From Phytoseiulus persimilis (lineage: Eukaryota; Arthropoda; Arachnida; Mesostigmata; Phytoseiidae): a DNA stretch of 64,000 bases. The DNA lies in NCBI GenBank assembly GCA_037576195.1, contig CM075101.1:32860001-32924000 (forward strand). The letters are read 5' to 3'. Numbering within the stretch: the stretch's first letter is position 1; the number at the start of each line of letters is the position of its first letter. Below the pieces are notes generated by a model, which had not been told where the DNA came from, ran no database searches, and worked only from the letters and a program-made list of their open reading frames with translations. Below are positions 45,001 through 58,679 of the stretch, one piece after another. The translations under genes were made by a program, and so were the position numbers.

Positions 45001-48000
45001 CTGTGAATGAAAGTGAGTGCAAGTCTGGCTCTGGAGACTTCTCGGGAGTGTGCTCGAAACGGAACGGTCACCGCCATTCTTCACGAGTCTTTTCACGAGG
45101 CAGTATGACGACCGTTGTTTTCCTCTTTCGTTCCCAGAAGGAATTCCCGAACAGCGCATTGAAACGAAAGTCTAACACGGCAAAGCGACAGAGTGATACT
45201 CCTGACTCTCCTGTTGACCATTCACTTGCCCAACCCAACGGCCCGGGCTCTCAGCCTCCTCGTCGTCCACTGATGTATCTTCCGCAGGCGAAATCACAGT
45301 CGTCTCAGCCGATGGATGTATTTCGGGCATCCAGCAACCACACTTTGGAGGCCTTCCGAGCAGTTTCGGACGGTCACATGCAGCGGGCTGGAGTAAGGCG
45401 AGACCGCCAGTCACGACGGGTTCTCGGTTTCACGACGAGATTGCGGAATTTTTCAATTTTGCTGGGGTGAGAACCAGAGATGCACTTCGAGAATAAACCT
45501 GACTTCCGAGGAGCTCAGGATGGGATTCTCCGGTCGCGCACGCCCGCAGATGCCAAGTATTATTTGAGGAAAGGATCGTATGGAACGTTTTCTGGCTGCT
45601 TTCATAAACATTGGTGAGAATTAGCGGTACGAACCCCGTCAATACTGCATTAGTGATTCGGTCGGATCTTGACGCATTGTACGCATTAGGGATCCTCTCC
45701 GGTGGCTCAGCGCAATCGGAACTCTATCGTACTCGGTGTCGGATCGTGTTTGAAGGGGAAGGAACTCGAGCTTGTGATAGAACTGGCCTCTGCATCGGAG
45801 CTCTCCGCCGCCGAGTCCTACTCGGAGGCGGCCTGAAGGCAAAACAAGCTCGATGAGCTGCAGGCAGTTTGTTGAGATCTGGTTTCCTGTATCGGATATT
45901 CCTCTTTCCGACGTTGTCATTATTGTAATTGCTGCTGTCATCGCTGTTGTCGCTGTCAGGTGTAGAATGTCGACGAGATCAAAGTCGATGGGGCTTCGCA
46001 CTTTCGTCGCTTCCTCGGCCCGAACACTTGGCCGCCCACTCGGCCATTTGTCCACTTGCCGGCCATATAGTCGTCGGCATCCGTTCGTACATTAGGTTAC
46101 GTTGCCGCTAGCGACTTATCCGACCAGCCTGGCCATAGCTGATCACCATCACAAAGGAATCCGAGTGTCTGTCTGTTGCACGCCTGTTGCTCCGTCCGCA
46201 CGGACGTCGACGTGTCCCGGTTTCCCTTGCTTGGCAACGCGTCCTTTGCTGCGCAGTTGAGCTTCTTGCGAGCCTCCATGTGCTGTTGTTTCCTCCTCGT
46301 AGTAGGGTTCGGTTACGGTCCTTGCATCGCAAGCTCACGAGAGCCCTTCCGAGGGGAAAAGTTGTGGCCTGCACAAAAAACAAGATGCGCAGAAAGGAGA
46401 AACAATGACTCTGTGCCTGGGGCGTGAGTTCATAGTCTAATGGTCTGAGTGACAACGAGGAGGGCAGAGAATTCATAAGAGAATGTATCCCCCGAGATGT
46501 TTCGACAACAGCCTTGCATATCTGGACGTCGGCTATTTCTGGGAACTTCCAGGACTTAAACCGAGAACCGGGCATCGCGGGGTTTAACGAAGTCCTATGT
46601 TAGAAGGTGAGTCTTCTAAAAAAGCGACGCGGCGGGAGCGCGCTATTCGGACACTCGTTTGATTTACACTTCTCTGTAGTCAATTCTTTCTGTAATTCTG
46701 GGGTGGGGCCAAACGTTGTTCCGATTCAACGGAAGGGAGTAGTTTATTGGGAGTGGAAAAGCCAATGAAGTACCCTCTCAGAGAACGGAGCACTCGACCA
46801 CATTCGTTCATTCATAGGGAAGAAGTTTCATGCTCCCACCAAAGGTGAAGGGCTAGCTATTCTAGCTCTTACTGAGTAATGGCCCGCAGTTCAGCAGTGA
46901 AATTCAAGGAAGTTCAGCCTCGAAGCCGGGGAGCAAGATTCTCAGGGATCAGGAAGCCTGGCAACGCTTCATCCGACACTGAATCGGGAACTCGTTCGCG
47001 TTAATCAGTTTCTGTCGGTGGCGCGTCAACCGATTCCTCCTCTGACTCCCTGATACGAATCAAACGCATTGATATGTTTTTCGTGGGAGGTCAACGGTCA
47101 GAGAAGATTCCGACGGATGAGGAAAGAACTCCGTGATGGTTCCAGAACAGAGAACGTTCGGGAAAACTGTCTTCGCGGATACTCCCCCATGGAGAGTATC
47201 GCGCTGCCTCAAGGAACGAACGAGTAGAACGCAGACTTAACAATGAGTTCCGGGCTATGTCGACGATTTTTGATGATTGTTCCTCGATCAACGAGATCTT
47301 ACGCATACTCCCTGCTCCTTATTCGATCACTCCGATTCAGTTATTCGCTTAACCCCTTCACCTGAAATCGAAGCTTAAGGCATCATTCACCAGGACCTCC
47401 GACATCCGACCTAGACCGGATCCAATAACTATAATCCTCGCGGAGTCGTAGCGAATCTGAATGATAGATTTCGACACGTCAAAGGAGGAACTTGGAGCAG
47501 GGATTCAGGCTTGAAATCCGAGATTCCCAAACGAACTGCGAAACGAGGCGGGGGATGATGTTTGGCTGATCCCACGGTGGAGTCTGACCGGACTGATTGC
47601 ATCACGCGTGTAAAAAAAACCCCTGGGCCGATCTTTACTCCGCTGCTTCCGATAACTTTGAACGATTCCCGCGATTCCGGGAATCAACCACAGGTTCAGG
47701 GCCTGGGACACCTCCTCGCAGAAATGATAATACATCTCACAAATCCGGAAGACTTTTCCGGCTCGACAGCAGGAGGAGAAATAAAAGAATCTGGTTGCTC
47801 CGAGAGTTTGAGCGAATTGCTCTGAAGAATTTTGGTCAGCAATTCTTGAATCTAACTCACAGCTCACAAACTCGGAGTGAAGTCCCGAGGCGCAGCATTC
47901 AGACTCCGGCCGAACTATGCTGACAGCAAGCTCTCGACTCCCTGTTAGCTCGTCATCTCAATGTCTTTCCCCAATCCCAACCTTGAGTGGTCCCGGGAAC

Positions 48001-49470
48001 TCTTTCCAACGTTGAAAAGCCGACCTTGTGGAAGAACGTACCGTTGGAAGAACTTCGTACGATGCCACGGAACGATGCTAAACATTCCACGCGAAATGTA
48101 GGAGAACTGGATGCCACTGTGTTCCCAAAGCGCTCGATCCGCACTACTGATGAGCTCTATTATCGGATCGAGTTTGAACGGCGGCACAGATTCGGCGCGG
48201 AGCTCGGCTCGGAACACCTTTGCTCCAGATGCTCTCAGCGACTATCAAAACAGCGTTGTGAAATTGGAATGAAATCGGAGGCTTGCCGCTCGAAAACTGA
48301 ACCATCTAGCAGATGTCGGGAGATTCAGAGGGATCTCTGGGAATAAAGAAGTGAGCAAATACGAGAATATCCCCGGGTCCAGGCAGAAACAGGGAATCTT
48401 ATTTCAGGTCTCCCCGGGTCTACGACTCACCAAGGAGCGATTTCCGGATGTTCAGACGAACCAATCATCCAAGCCTGGGTTCACATCAGTCTGATTCGTC
48501 TCGAGCTCCATAACACGATGCTATGTGGCGGGTTTCCCGGAGTTCGGTCGATGTGAGATCAGAGCCAGCGACGAACCTCGAGATCGATATTCTACTGACA
48601 GAAGGAAAGAATGTCTGATCGACGTGCTCCCGGGTTTTGGCGGTTATGTACTCCAAATTCCGGAATATAATTTCGCGAGCCATTACGTCGACAGTGTTTT
48701 TGACATACAGCGGAAATGAGGGACGGTTTTCGAGATCAGACAAGAACAATATGTGTCGCTTGCATGACCTGACCTTTCAAGATGATGTATTCCCCAAATG
48801 ATTATGAGACCGGGAGCCTCGAGCGACCTGCGGATGCAGTTTTAGAACGCCATTAGGAGCCTAATTGCAGTTTGATAGTCCTTGCCACGGAACGTCAAGG
48901 GGGGCGACGCCGTCCTGAGCCCAATCCTCCGATAAGGTAAGATGCATCACCAGGTACCCGGCGTACCGGGCATGTCGAAATGGCTGATTGATCTTGCACC
49001 GTTGAGAAATCGGTTAGATGACCCAAGCCTTCAGTCAACCCTCGAGCCAGAAACACACGTTTTACCCGGAGAGCGGTGGGCGCATTATTCGGTCGGGTGG
49101 TTGCCAATCATGGGTAATAGTGTATTGTGAAACCGTTGTTCGGTCCGAATCGGTTATTGCTTCTTGCTTTATTGGGGAACTTTAGCGATGGTAGCTGTGG
49201 CCCACTCCAGTCAGCTTGTTCGCGTTCCGACTTTCCGTTCAAGCCATGAGAAGTACTACGTGCATTGAACAACCAAACCTCACTCTATTCTCTACCAATT
49301 GATCATGTCCAGTTCGGAGACGACTGCGATGATTGGACTGATCGCTCACTCAGCGACGGAGAACAGACGTCGATTCTGCATCGATTCATGACTCTTTCTG
49401 GAAAATCAAGTTCAACATGCTCCAAAGAAATCGTGGAACAAGAGAGCTCGGTAATCGCTCCATATTATCC
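33032..49470. other. No recognisable gene; scattered low-complexity and hAT-like ends
   Basis: About 16 kb with only short, strand-overlapping frames. Seen: hAT-like sequence GGCGTGGCCAGGATTTCC at 33,523, GCGTAGCCAGGATTTCGGG at 42,608, a CCCCC/AAAAAAAAA run at 34,575, and a C-rich tract at 36,345-36,370. Nothing supports a gene; single small exons of real genes could be missed. Confidence 0.45.
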
Positions 49471-49487
49471 CGTGAGGGCTTAGAAAG

Positions 49488-49500
49488 GTGGAGAACCACT
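49488..49500. mobile_element. Solo hAT-type terminus
   Basis: GGTGGAGAACCACTG reads CAGTGGTTCTCCACC on -, a hAT-style end. It is followed by CTCTAGAA, but I did not find the same eight bases upstream or a partner end. Confidence 0.35.
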
Positions 49501-50075
49501 GCTCTAGAACTTTTGGTCTTTTTATCTCCGGGATTCTGGCCATCATCCCCGACGCAAAACCTCTGAGATTGACGGGCCAATGAGCGCCCTTGAGCTTGAG
49601 GGAACGATTACCTCTCCGTGAATCTCTGAAGAGTCAGAGGGAATTCGATGACCCTCCTACCCCCTTCCCACCCGGGTTATTTATTACATCGGGTTTCCTC
49701 CCAGGGGATCCTTGGTTGCGGACAAACCTGTGTTCGGCGTCGCCCATCGTATTACGGGGAATTCGGATTCTGTCATCGTTCGGAAACTTTCGAGGGATAT
49801 GTCTTTCGAGTGCTAGAAGGCGAAGAACCTTCGCTCCACGGCCACAAGGAGAGCAAGATGGGAACAATTCCAACTGCAACTATCCCGAGCGAGAACTGTG
49901 GAGATCGTTGGATATCTCGTAGCTCTGATCGATCTAAATAGCGATGAAAAACTTCGTGGCATAGAGACGCGCGAGATGAGCTCCATCAGCTCGTGTCGAA
50001 ACCGCTAGGTTGCGCTTCGGACACTCGATCGAAAAGTCCAGATGCAAAACCAATTCACCAAGACCTCTGATTCTA

Positions 50076-50528
50076 TCACGCTCGTCTCCCATCATCCGGA
50101 ACATTCGAAACGTGATGCAGAGCTCGATTGAGGGATTTGATTCTCTCCGATATTATCCGTACTGCACAGATGGCAAAACAAGCGTTTGATCTGAGCGGCA
50201 CAACAAGTGCTGCTGTCCCGGTGTCTCCACTCTCCCTGAGCCGTCTATCATGGGCAAAAGATGTGATGATGCCATCCGCGAGGGTGATGCCACCACTTCT
50301 ACTTCGCGATTTGCCCAGACGTAGTCCACTCTGCAGGAGGCTTCGTTCGGAGTTCGAGCTCGCGCAATATTCGTCTTCATTGACGGACAGCGTCTCGAGG
50401 GCTCCTCGTTGGCAAGCCCCCTTCTCGAACGATTCGTCTCGAACTTGGCGTCGTGCATTCCTGTCCATCGCCAAGAGCTCATGCAAAAATGGCATAGCCA
50501 GCTGGTAGTTGGTCGGATCGGTGGTCAT
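50076..50528 (-). other. 150-codon open frame, coding status unknown
   Basis: ATG 50,528 opens a frame with an acidic and serine-rich middle (ALETLSVNEDEYCASSNSER). No domain is recognised. The opposite strand is open for 126 codons over the same bases, so the evidence for coding is weak. Confidence 0.2.
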
Positions 50529-53500
50529 CGAGCGCTCCTCCGAACCTACGGGTGGTTTCGATGTACGATTCGAATCCTCGGTACGCTTAGGTTGTCTGAA
50601 GCTCCATGGAGGCTACCCTCTCGCCAGGGACGGCAGGACATTCATTGTGGGGGGGAGAGTTCAATGCTATACACGGTGCTTTCGGATGGAAAGAATTTTG
50701 AGAAAGCAAAGTCGCCTCAAATGGCGTGGCAGATATTCTTGAACGTCAGCTCAAGTTCTTAAATGCTTTTGAACCCTTATGGCCGAGTCATAAAGTCGCC
50801 GAAAATTATAGGTGCGGCTTTTGTTAACGATGGAACTCGGGATGCTGTCTTGTCATTAATTTCACTGCGAGCCAGTTATAACAGCCCAATTTTGTTCACG
50901 TTCAAGTGTCCTTTATCGTGTTGGTCCTGACAGAGGAACAGAAGCCAACACTCTCGATCAGAGGCCAGTACTGACTCATGCCGATGTCGTTACCAACAAA
51001 ATGGCGCTTGGGCCAGAAGTCCAGACTTTTCGGAAATGCCGCCCCGCAGGGTCCCCGTTGTAGGAACTGGAGAACAACAAAGCCGTTCGTTGAGAACCTG
51101 AAAGCGATATAAGAGGCTCTCTCTCCTCTGAATGGGGGAAATGCATCCCTGAACGAGAGGATCGCGTCTACTGGTTCAGCTTTTTGCTTCCTCCTTACGG
51201 TATTCCGCCCGAACGATTTTATTCCGATTCCTGGGTGAGATATGCCAGCGTTCTCCCGGAACAAGATTGATCCCGCTCGTAACCGAGTCTTATCAGGGAC
51301 AGTTCGAAAATTGCGAAGATCTAGGGCAATCGGCTCTCGTGAGAAGCTTCTCCGCAACGAGGACTACGCTCTCTGCCCCGCATCAGGCTCACATGCCTGA
51401 CTTGTTTCAGAATCTGTTCGTCGTTTTGTTGAATATCGCCCCGTTTTCGATGCGTCGAGGTGACCGAAATATTGGCTCGCAAGGGAAAGAACGCTGCATC
51501 GAGAATTTCCGCTGACAGCGGTCGCTGTCGGCAGAAAACGGCAAACTCTGAGGCGGGCTCAGCGAGTGAGGTGTCGGCCAGCCGAGTTTGTGACTGACTT
51601 TGTCACCCGGAGTCAAACATCCGTCCGACTCGGAAACTATCCACATGGTAATAAGTCACATCGTGTTGAAAGCGAGGAGGTGGTCGTTCGCCTCCTCCGC
51701 CGCGTTGTTTGGCCAGCTATCGCGCTGTGGATGAATAAGTTTGCGAAAGGAGCATTACACATAATGCAAAAACCAGGTTCGCATTCACAGCGATCGCGTT
51801 TCATGAATCGAGTGCATTTTGGACTAACGCGTTGAGTGCCCGCCGCACAGCTGGATTCGCCTCGATCCGAGGAGTCGAGCCACTGATTTTGGGGAGCGAC
51901 CGCGGCGGCAGTTGCCTGTTCCTGGGTGATGACGCCCCGGATCACTTCCTTATCGAGTGACTCCCACGGGGAACTTCGAGGGTCAATGCTGGGATCCCGA
52001 TGCCAGAAGGCTTTGCGACAAGGGTGTAATATGTGAACCAGTGGCACAACCTGAACACCCTCAGTCGTGTCCCTAACCGGACCAAGCTCAAAGAACCGAA
52101 GCTTATCTACCTTATGCAAGCTGCGCTCAAGCACGTTCGCGGCACTCGTGAGCAAGTCTCATTGATGGGACGCTCCCTTCATGTTGAGGAGGTTGAAGCT
52201 TCTCCGCGGCTCACGACGGAGGCACAAGCTCGAAGATATCGGGGAGCGAGGTTGCGCCGGCCCCCGCAATCGAACCCGGCCGCGCTGGACGGGGTTTATG
52301 TGGAAACCCACATCCGCAAGTACAATGCGCGATCCCTGAGCAAGCGATCCGCCGGCGATCTTTAACTCGGGTTAGAAGGAGATTCTGAGGCACCGTACCC
52401 CGACATGCAGCAACTCCGGGGACAGGATCCGTCGTACGAGGGTTTGGCCGGTGTCGCCGGCGGTGTCGAAAACTTCACATCTCGCCCAGCAGGTGAGTGT
52501 AAGGATCTTCTAAGATACAATTAGATCGGAGGGTTAATAATTCGAGTCCACGTTCGACTGTAAACGTCCCTGGAGCTCTTTTCAACGATAGTATCTAAGC
52601 ACACATATGGGCAGTCATGACAGATCCAATTACATAAGAGACAAGAGGGAGAAGGAGGGGCGAATCAATGATGAATGCTTCCCCGTTGCATTCGTGGGCG
52701 ATACGAGGGAAGACAGCTGGTTGTCCTCACATTGAGAGACAAGCGATAGGAGAGACGCTGTTCCTATGTGTGATGGTCTCTGTCGCAAAAAGGTTATTTA
52801 TCCTGACGAGTGGTTCACTAGGCTGTCCGGACGTCGGACGAATTCTCCCATGAGATCTGTCGCATTCGGAGAAGTATCCATGTCTGTTCATCCATTGAGG
52901 GGTTCGAATGAGAACTGTCGCGAACCGACGCGTATATTGCAACCAGGAGCGCCCTCGGGTTGCTCCTGCCGACTCCGAATCCCCGGGTTATTGAAGATCG
53001 TCTGATCAAACTAGCCGTCTTGCTCATGTGGCAGTCTCTAGTGTCACGCCTGAGAAGATCTGCTCGGTAAGTGCCCGCGCTCGAGTTGCCATGAAACTTC
53101 ATGAATCTGTTCCGGATCTGAGAGGGAACCCAGCCCGAGTCCCAGTCCCCTGTTCCCTCCCACATCAGAGTCATCTGTGAAACGAGATGCGCTGCTGGGA
53201 GAAAGCCCTTTTTTCTCCAGATGGGCCACCCTCTGATGCTACGTTTCAGTTTACCGGTCACATCGGACACATAAATATATCGGACTTGGTTCAAAATACT
53301 GGTAGCGATAGGGGGGTACTGGGAAATATTCCCGATCGTAACGATGTTCAAGGCATCATGATTCGATGAACCGAAATGTCTGATCGAAGCTGGTCCTGTA
53401 ATACAGAACGATAATGATTATGTAGCACCCTTTCGATATCGATGAAACTTGCACGTCTATAGAAGCTCCTCGAGGTGGCATCAATCGAAATGGTGGAAAA

Positions 53501-53667
53501 AATACAGGAAAATATTCGCCTTGGTTCCCAAACAGCGCGATCTGCTATCCGTCATGGCAAGCTGCGCGTGGGGTTTCCGAGAGAGTTGTCGCTCGACTAT
53601 GCGGTTCATCAAGCGCTCCTCACGTAGGGCTGTTCCAAGTATTCCGGGCTTCAAACCATCACAAGTA
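50529..53667. other. No recognisable gene
   Basis: The longest frame (172 codons on -, 51,637-52,155) overlaps a 110-codon frame on + and shows no family signature. No RNA gene or repeat was recognised. Confidence 0.4.
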
Positions 53668-54689
53668 TTGGGTGCGTGCGAAAGTTCTGAGCGCTAACTT
53701 TGACAGGTCATAACTCCGCTTCCAGGAGTCGCAGGAAGATGAAAAAATTCGAAAATCGCGAAACTCAGTCAGCAGCATCGTTCCGATTCAACAAACGGCC
53801 TGCCAACACCGAGGGTTTTATGAGATGGGTCGAAAATCGAAAAATCGTGATTTCCGGTTCGGCGGAACTAATATCATGACCCCTGTTTTCTTTTCGGAAT
53901 CACGAACAGTTCGTGAAAATTGAGATGTTCTATGGAAGAATTTAGCGATTCTGCCGCTGCCAAGCGGGGATGGCGGCTCGAAAGTCTCGATGTTTAGCTC
54001 TCTCGATCAATGTTGAGTGAATAGGAGAATATGAGTCGTCTCGAAAAAATGCTCATCTCCCCAAGAAATGAGCCAATTTGAGATGGCATAGCATATCTCA
54101 TAGCCCGGTTCAAGGTTCCGGAACATGTCATGTGATACTTTCAGGCTTTCCAAAGAGTTTCCAGGAAAAAATCGTGCCGGCGCCAGCCATCGGACGGCTC
54201 AGCCAGCGAAACTGAAATTGGGATACCGACTCGCAATCTGAAGCTATGGGTGAAGAGCAAAAAATTTGATCAGATGACATGTTTCGGAGCTTTGAGCCCG
54301 GCTTTAACATGTGCTCACGGCAACTCAAATTGGTCCGTTTTCGGGGGGGGGGGAATAAAGCATATTCTTCCTTCTCACTCAACATGGACCGAGAGGGCTG
54401 AAAATCGAAAATTCCGAGGCCCGAATCTCCGCTTTAAGCAGCGAATTGCTCAGTTTCTTTGTGGAACTGCTCCGCCGGCATCGAAAAATCGCGATTTTCG
54501 ATATTGACCATCTCACTAAAACTGCAGTGTTGGCAGGCCGTACGTTGAATTAGGAAATCGGCAGCAGGTGGGAGCCGACTGAATTCGCGTAGTTTGAGTA
54601 TTTTATCATCTTTCTGCGACTCCTGGAAGCGGAGTTATGAGCTGTCAAAGTTTAGCGCGTCAAAGTTCAGAACTTTTGCACACGCCCAA
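53668..54689. mobile_element. 1.0-kb element with about 190-bp inverted repeats and TA flanks
   Basis: Left TTGGGTGCGTGCGAAAGTTC and right (other strand) TTGGGCGTGTGCAAAAGTTC. Both continue with CATAACTCCGCTTCCAGGAG, and further in with GGCCTGCCAACAC and AAATCG.GATTT. TA flanks both ends (53,666-53,667 and 54,690-54,691), as in Tc1/mariner insertions. The centre includes a G run (about 54,342-54,353). No transposase is visible. Confidence 0.8.
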
Positions 54690-55008
54690 TAGGTAGCGGG
54701 CAGGAGGGGCCTCGAACTCCCTTTGGGTCTCCCTCTCCCAGTTACTGGGAGAAAGTCCCAGAGGGAGTAATCTGACCCAGAGTAATCTGGCGGAGCGTGG
54801 TTGTTGCAGCTACTGGAAGATCGTTTTTGAGGATCCACGCTAAGAGTGACAGCGCTGCCACAGGAGAGTAAGAGCCCCCAGAGTTGATGGGAGCAACTGT
54901 CGAAATTCCGAAGCATTTGTATCAATGGGGGGAACGCCATCTGGCACATGGCGAAACAGTGGGGAAAAATGAATTTTGCCGACTCGCTCCGTCAGTCCAC
55001 GACCTGTA

Positions 55009-55110
55009 CAGGGTGGCCAACGTGAGTCGAGTATTTCCTCAACTTCTCTTGTTTTGCTGATTACTTGGTGGAAAATAATCCGAAAATCTTCCCGCCATCA
55101 GGCAGGGCTA
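55009..55110 (+). mobile_element. Solo mariner-like terminus
   Basis: TA then CAGGGTGGCCAACGTGAG, with TTGGTGGAAAATAATCCGA further in, which matches the right arm of the element at 32,376-33,031 (GGTGGAAAATAATCCGAT). No right end was seen. Confidence 0.5.
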
Positions 55111-56651
55111 CAGCTGCTCAACGGTCGGTTTTGGACTGTTTATTTATATTCCACTGGAAACCTTCACGACAAAATGAATACTCCGTAACAATGCAATGTT
55201 TGAAGACTAAGTGTTCTAGAAAAGGAAGAGACAGCGAATTCTGCTTGAATCCATCGGAAACCTGCGAGTTTATGGAGTAAAATATTCATGTTAGGTGCAT
55301 TCCGGATATCTCTAGGGCATCATGCCTATTGCGCTACCTACAAGCCAATGAGCGTGAGGGCTCAGTGATGAGCTGCGGCAGATTTTTCACTATTGTGTTT
55401 GGTACAGCGAAATCAGCGGAGGTCATTCGAAATAATTGTCGCGTCCGCCTCACCGCTAGCACTTCGCGAAACATTCACGGTTGAACAGAATTCATTCGGT
55501 TTTGGAACCGATATAGCGGAGCCTTTGTGCTGCGAATGCATATCCCCGGACCCTGATCTTATGCACCGGAGGACCGAAGGTCGGCCAGGTGGTCGAGCCT
55601 GGAGGCATCCTCTTTGAAGGTCTTGAGGGGTATCGTTTCCGACCGCCAGTTGCTGCCCAGAATCGGCGCAGTCAAGGGCCTGGGCGAGTCATAGGAGGCC
55701 GATGATTTTTGCTTTTTGGATCGAGGATTCCGAGATGCGGTGGCTCACCTGGAGCAGCGGGGTTCATGATCCGTATGTCGGCCTGGAAGGTTAATCGCAG
55801 GCAGTTGTCTACAGATGAGCCTAACCACTCTCGTGCGTTTCTTGAATCCGATAGGCTATGGGAGCGGTGCATGAATCATCGACCAGAAGCACTGCGTCCC
55901 TGGATCATCGAGTGAATAAAGACTTCCCCCACCCCAGATCGGAGCTTAGACCAAAATTGGGTGCTTCCTGAACAACACGTCTGCGTCTCAGAGGCGATCA
56001 GACGATGTTGAATGAGGTTGTGGGGCGCATGCGTCGGATGCGAAACGCCCCGAAACGCTGGCGCGGGGAGTTGAGGACAGTCGATGGAGCGAAGTAAGGG
56101 GAGGGTCGGTATGCCCTGAGATCTGACTGAATACCGGATTTTCTCTGTGCTGACAGAGACAGACCTGAAGAACTTTTCTCACCAGGCCTACCAGCTTCTC
56201 TAGTAGTGAGCTATCTCACTGAAATGCTGAATGAGGCCCATCAACCTCAACGTGCATCGTGGCTACAGCAATATCCGGATTCTGATTGATTGCTCCACAA
56301 TAGTGCCAGTGTTCTCGCTATTGACGAAGATGCGACGAAGTATTGATCCAGTCTTTCGAATGAGATGATGAGAACGATCTTATAACGTCGAGGATGAACG
56401 AGACTTGCAACCGATGTACATAAGCACGAAAGATGTGCGGGGGGCTCCTCATTACTGAGCTCAAGCTCGTTGGCTGTAGCGCTATAGCATGATGCCCGTC
56501 AGAGGGGTCGGGATGAGAAATTGAGAATTTCGTCGTTTGGTCGTCAACGATCAGGCTGATATCAGCATGCACAAGAGATGAGTCCCGGGTGCACCTAAAC
56601 ATGAATATTTTCATCCGTCAACTCGCATGGACCCTCAGTGTTGTGTTCATG

Positions 56652-56720
56652 CAGTGGTCTCAACTACGGGACCGGCCCCACCGAGGGGCCCAGCGACTTC
56701 TTTAGTGGGGCCCGGATGCC
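56652..56720 (+). mobile_element. Possible hAT-type terminus
   Basis: CAGTGGTCTCAACTACGGGA followed by GC-rich sequence with GGCCC runs. Resembles other hAT ends; no partner or duplication found. Confidence 0.3.
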
Positions 56721-57117
56721 GTGTCCGTAGAATAACCGCAGGGGAACATCCGTAATTTGATGATCAGGGGATTGCTGTTCTAATGTGCAATTCTGCGTTC
56801 GAAATAATGCACCGAAATACGCCGGTCATGAAAACCCTAAAAAACTGACCGGAAAAACCGATCACAGCTCTCAATCGGCTCTACGACTCAAACCGACCGG
56901 ATCGGGATCCGGCATGAGGATCGACTTCGATTCCTGATCGATGCTAAACGGCAACAAGCTTTCCTATCGGACGGTCAGACTGGTTGAGTAATCATTTACG
57001 ATCAGATTCTTCACGAGTGGATGCTTATCCTTGCTAGTTTCCAATCCCGTGTCTTAGATGAAACACCTGAGAAAAATTGGAGCTCAAATCTCTGAGCGAC
57101 ACTCTCAATTGAAGCCT

Positions 57118-57276
57118 GGTGGGACCCAGGTGTGTGCCTTCCTGCCAAGAGGGGCCCCGTTGTCTGACTTCCTGCCAAGAGGGGCCCAGGTGTCTGACTT
57201 CCTGCCAAGAGGGGCCCCAGAAGTCTGAGTTTCTGCCAAGAGGAGCCCGGGTGTCCGAGTTTCAGCCAATGGGGCC
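57118..57276 (+). repeat. 30-bp minisatellite, about five units
   Basis: TGTCTGACTTCCTGCCAAGA followed by GGGGCCCAG, repeated with 30-31 bp spacing and increasing divergence to the right. A 61-codon frame across it (57,119-57,304) is a by-product. Confidence 0.85.
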
Positions 57277-58232
57277 TGAGCCAATAAGGTGTGGGAATCA
57301 GTGATGTACAGGATTCCAGAAAGCTTTCCTTATCCCTGCGGGATCATTTTTCCACCGCGAAGGAGACCGTTTTGTTAGCATTTTTCTCGGCTTAGCTTCC
57401 TTCCCGATGGATCAGAGCTGAAGTCACTTTGTCTTCGCGTTCCGGACACCGAGTCTGTCAAACATCGCAATATTTCATAGGAGTTTTTTCTCTTTCTCGG
57501 AGGTATTTACTGACATATAATAGTACAGAAGGTGATTGGAATGATCGAAATCGGGAAATCTCCCCCGGAAAAGGGCAATCTACATAGATCAGTTCGCGAA
57601 GCCCTTCGGGGCCCAAGACCTACCCTCAAATTTGGCTGTGTCCTTCTCCGGATTCAGCTTTCTTGGAATCCACCGTTACTCAACTCGTCGTTTCTGAAGA
57701 CTCAAGCGACGGGGAACCAGTCAACGGGAAGGTAGTCCTCTTCGGAAGTATACTGAACGCTTGCGACGAGGACCACTGACAGATGGAGGGATTTGTGCCT
57801 CAGACCCAAGAAGGAGAAAGATGTTTCCCTCGAGAGGTGAACTTAAAAGGAACGAAAGGTTGCTTCCCTCGCGAAAACGTTCGTGTGAGTCAAGTTTCGA
57901 AGCTCGTCGAGCCGGTGGGGCGATTATAATTAGCATCAGATTCGGAATCCCCTCACAAATTGAGTCATGTCGTTCGCTCACACCACACGCGGTTCCAACG
58001 ACTTCTGCGAGTCGTGGTGATTTTACGAGACATCCGTTGAAGGTTCGTGCCATCCGCGGACTAGTTTAGCCGACCAGATTTTGTCAGCGGAGTGTTCTCA
58101 ACATTTATACGCTCTGACGAGGCAGAGAGCCATGCCTGGCCTTCATCGTGATCGGAAGCCCTCAAGAACCTAGGAAACAAGGGGCTACCGAAGGTGGAAG
58201 GAGCGAAGGATATTTGATCGAGCCTCGATGGT

Positions 58233-58671
58233 TAGGGCTGGGAGTTATTGGCGCGGGGAAATTCACGGCCTCCGTGAGTCCTGCAAGGCGTTGTGGCTTC
58301 CGGACTTCAACCTACAGGAACGAGAAGGGGCGCGAGGCTTCTGAAGTATTCCGCTACCGGGGGGTGGCGGAACCGGCACGACGATATTGGAGATTGAATG
58401 CAACGAGAGGTAAATTCGAAATTCTCCGCCGATATTCATTTTCTACACTGACGTCGAATGACCTATACCGTGAGATGTTGAGTTACTGTGATAGCTGGCA
58501 GCGAAAGCTCAGGAAGCTTCCCGAATGCGAGGTTTACCTCGTGATCGATCTGACTGCGCGAGATATTCAAGAATCCGTGCATTCTGCGGAGAAGATGCGG
58601 AACTCACGCACGTGGCACGGAATTCACGGCCGGGGCACGACCGTGAATGCCGCGCCAAACTCCCAGCCCTA
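58233..58671. mobile_element. 439-bp hAT-type MITE
   Basis: Left TAGGGCTGGGAGTTATTGGC, right (other strand) TAGGGCTGGGAGTTTGGC, both continuing GCGG...ATTCACGG. The flanks are TCGATGGT (58,225-58,232) and CCGATGGT (58,672-58,679), an 8-bp duplication with one mismatch. It accounts for most of the 222-codon frame at 58,148-58,816, which I therefore do not call a gene. Confidence 0.8.
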
Positions 58672-58679
58672 CCGATGGT

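Noticed and set aside
51637-52155. 172-codon frame on -
   Set aside because: Overlaps another open frame on +, with no family signature; treated as chance.
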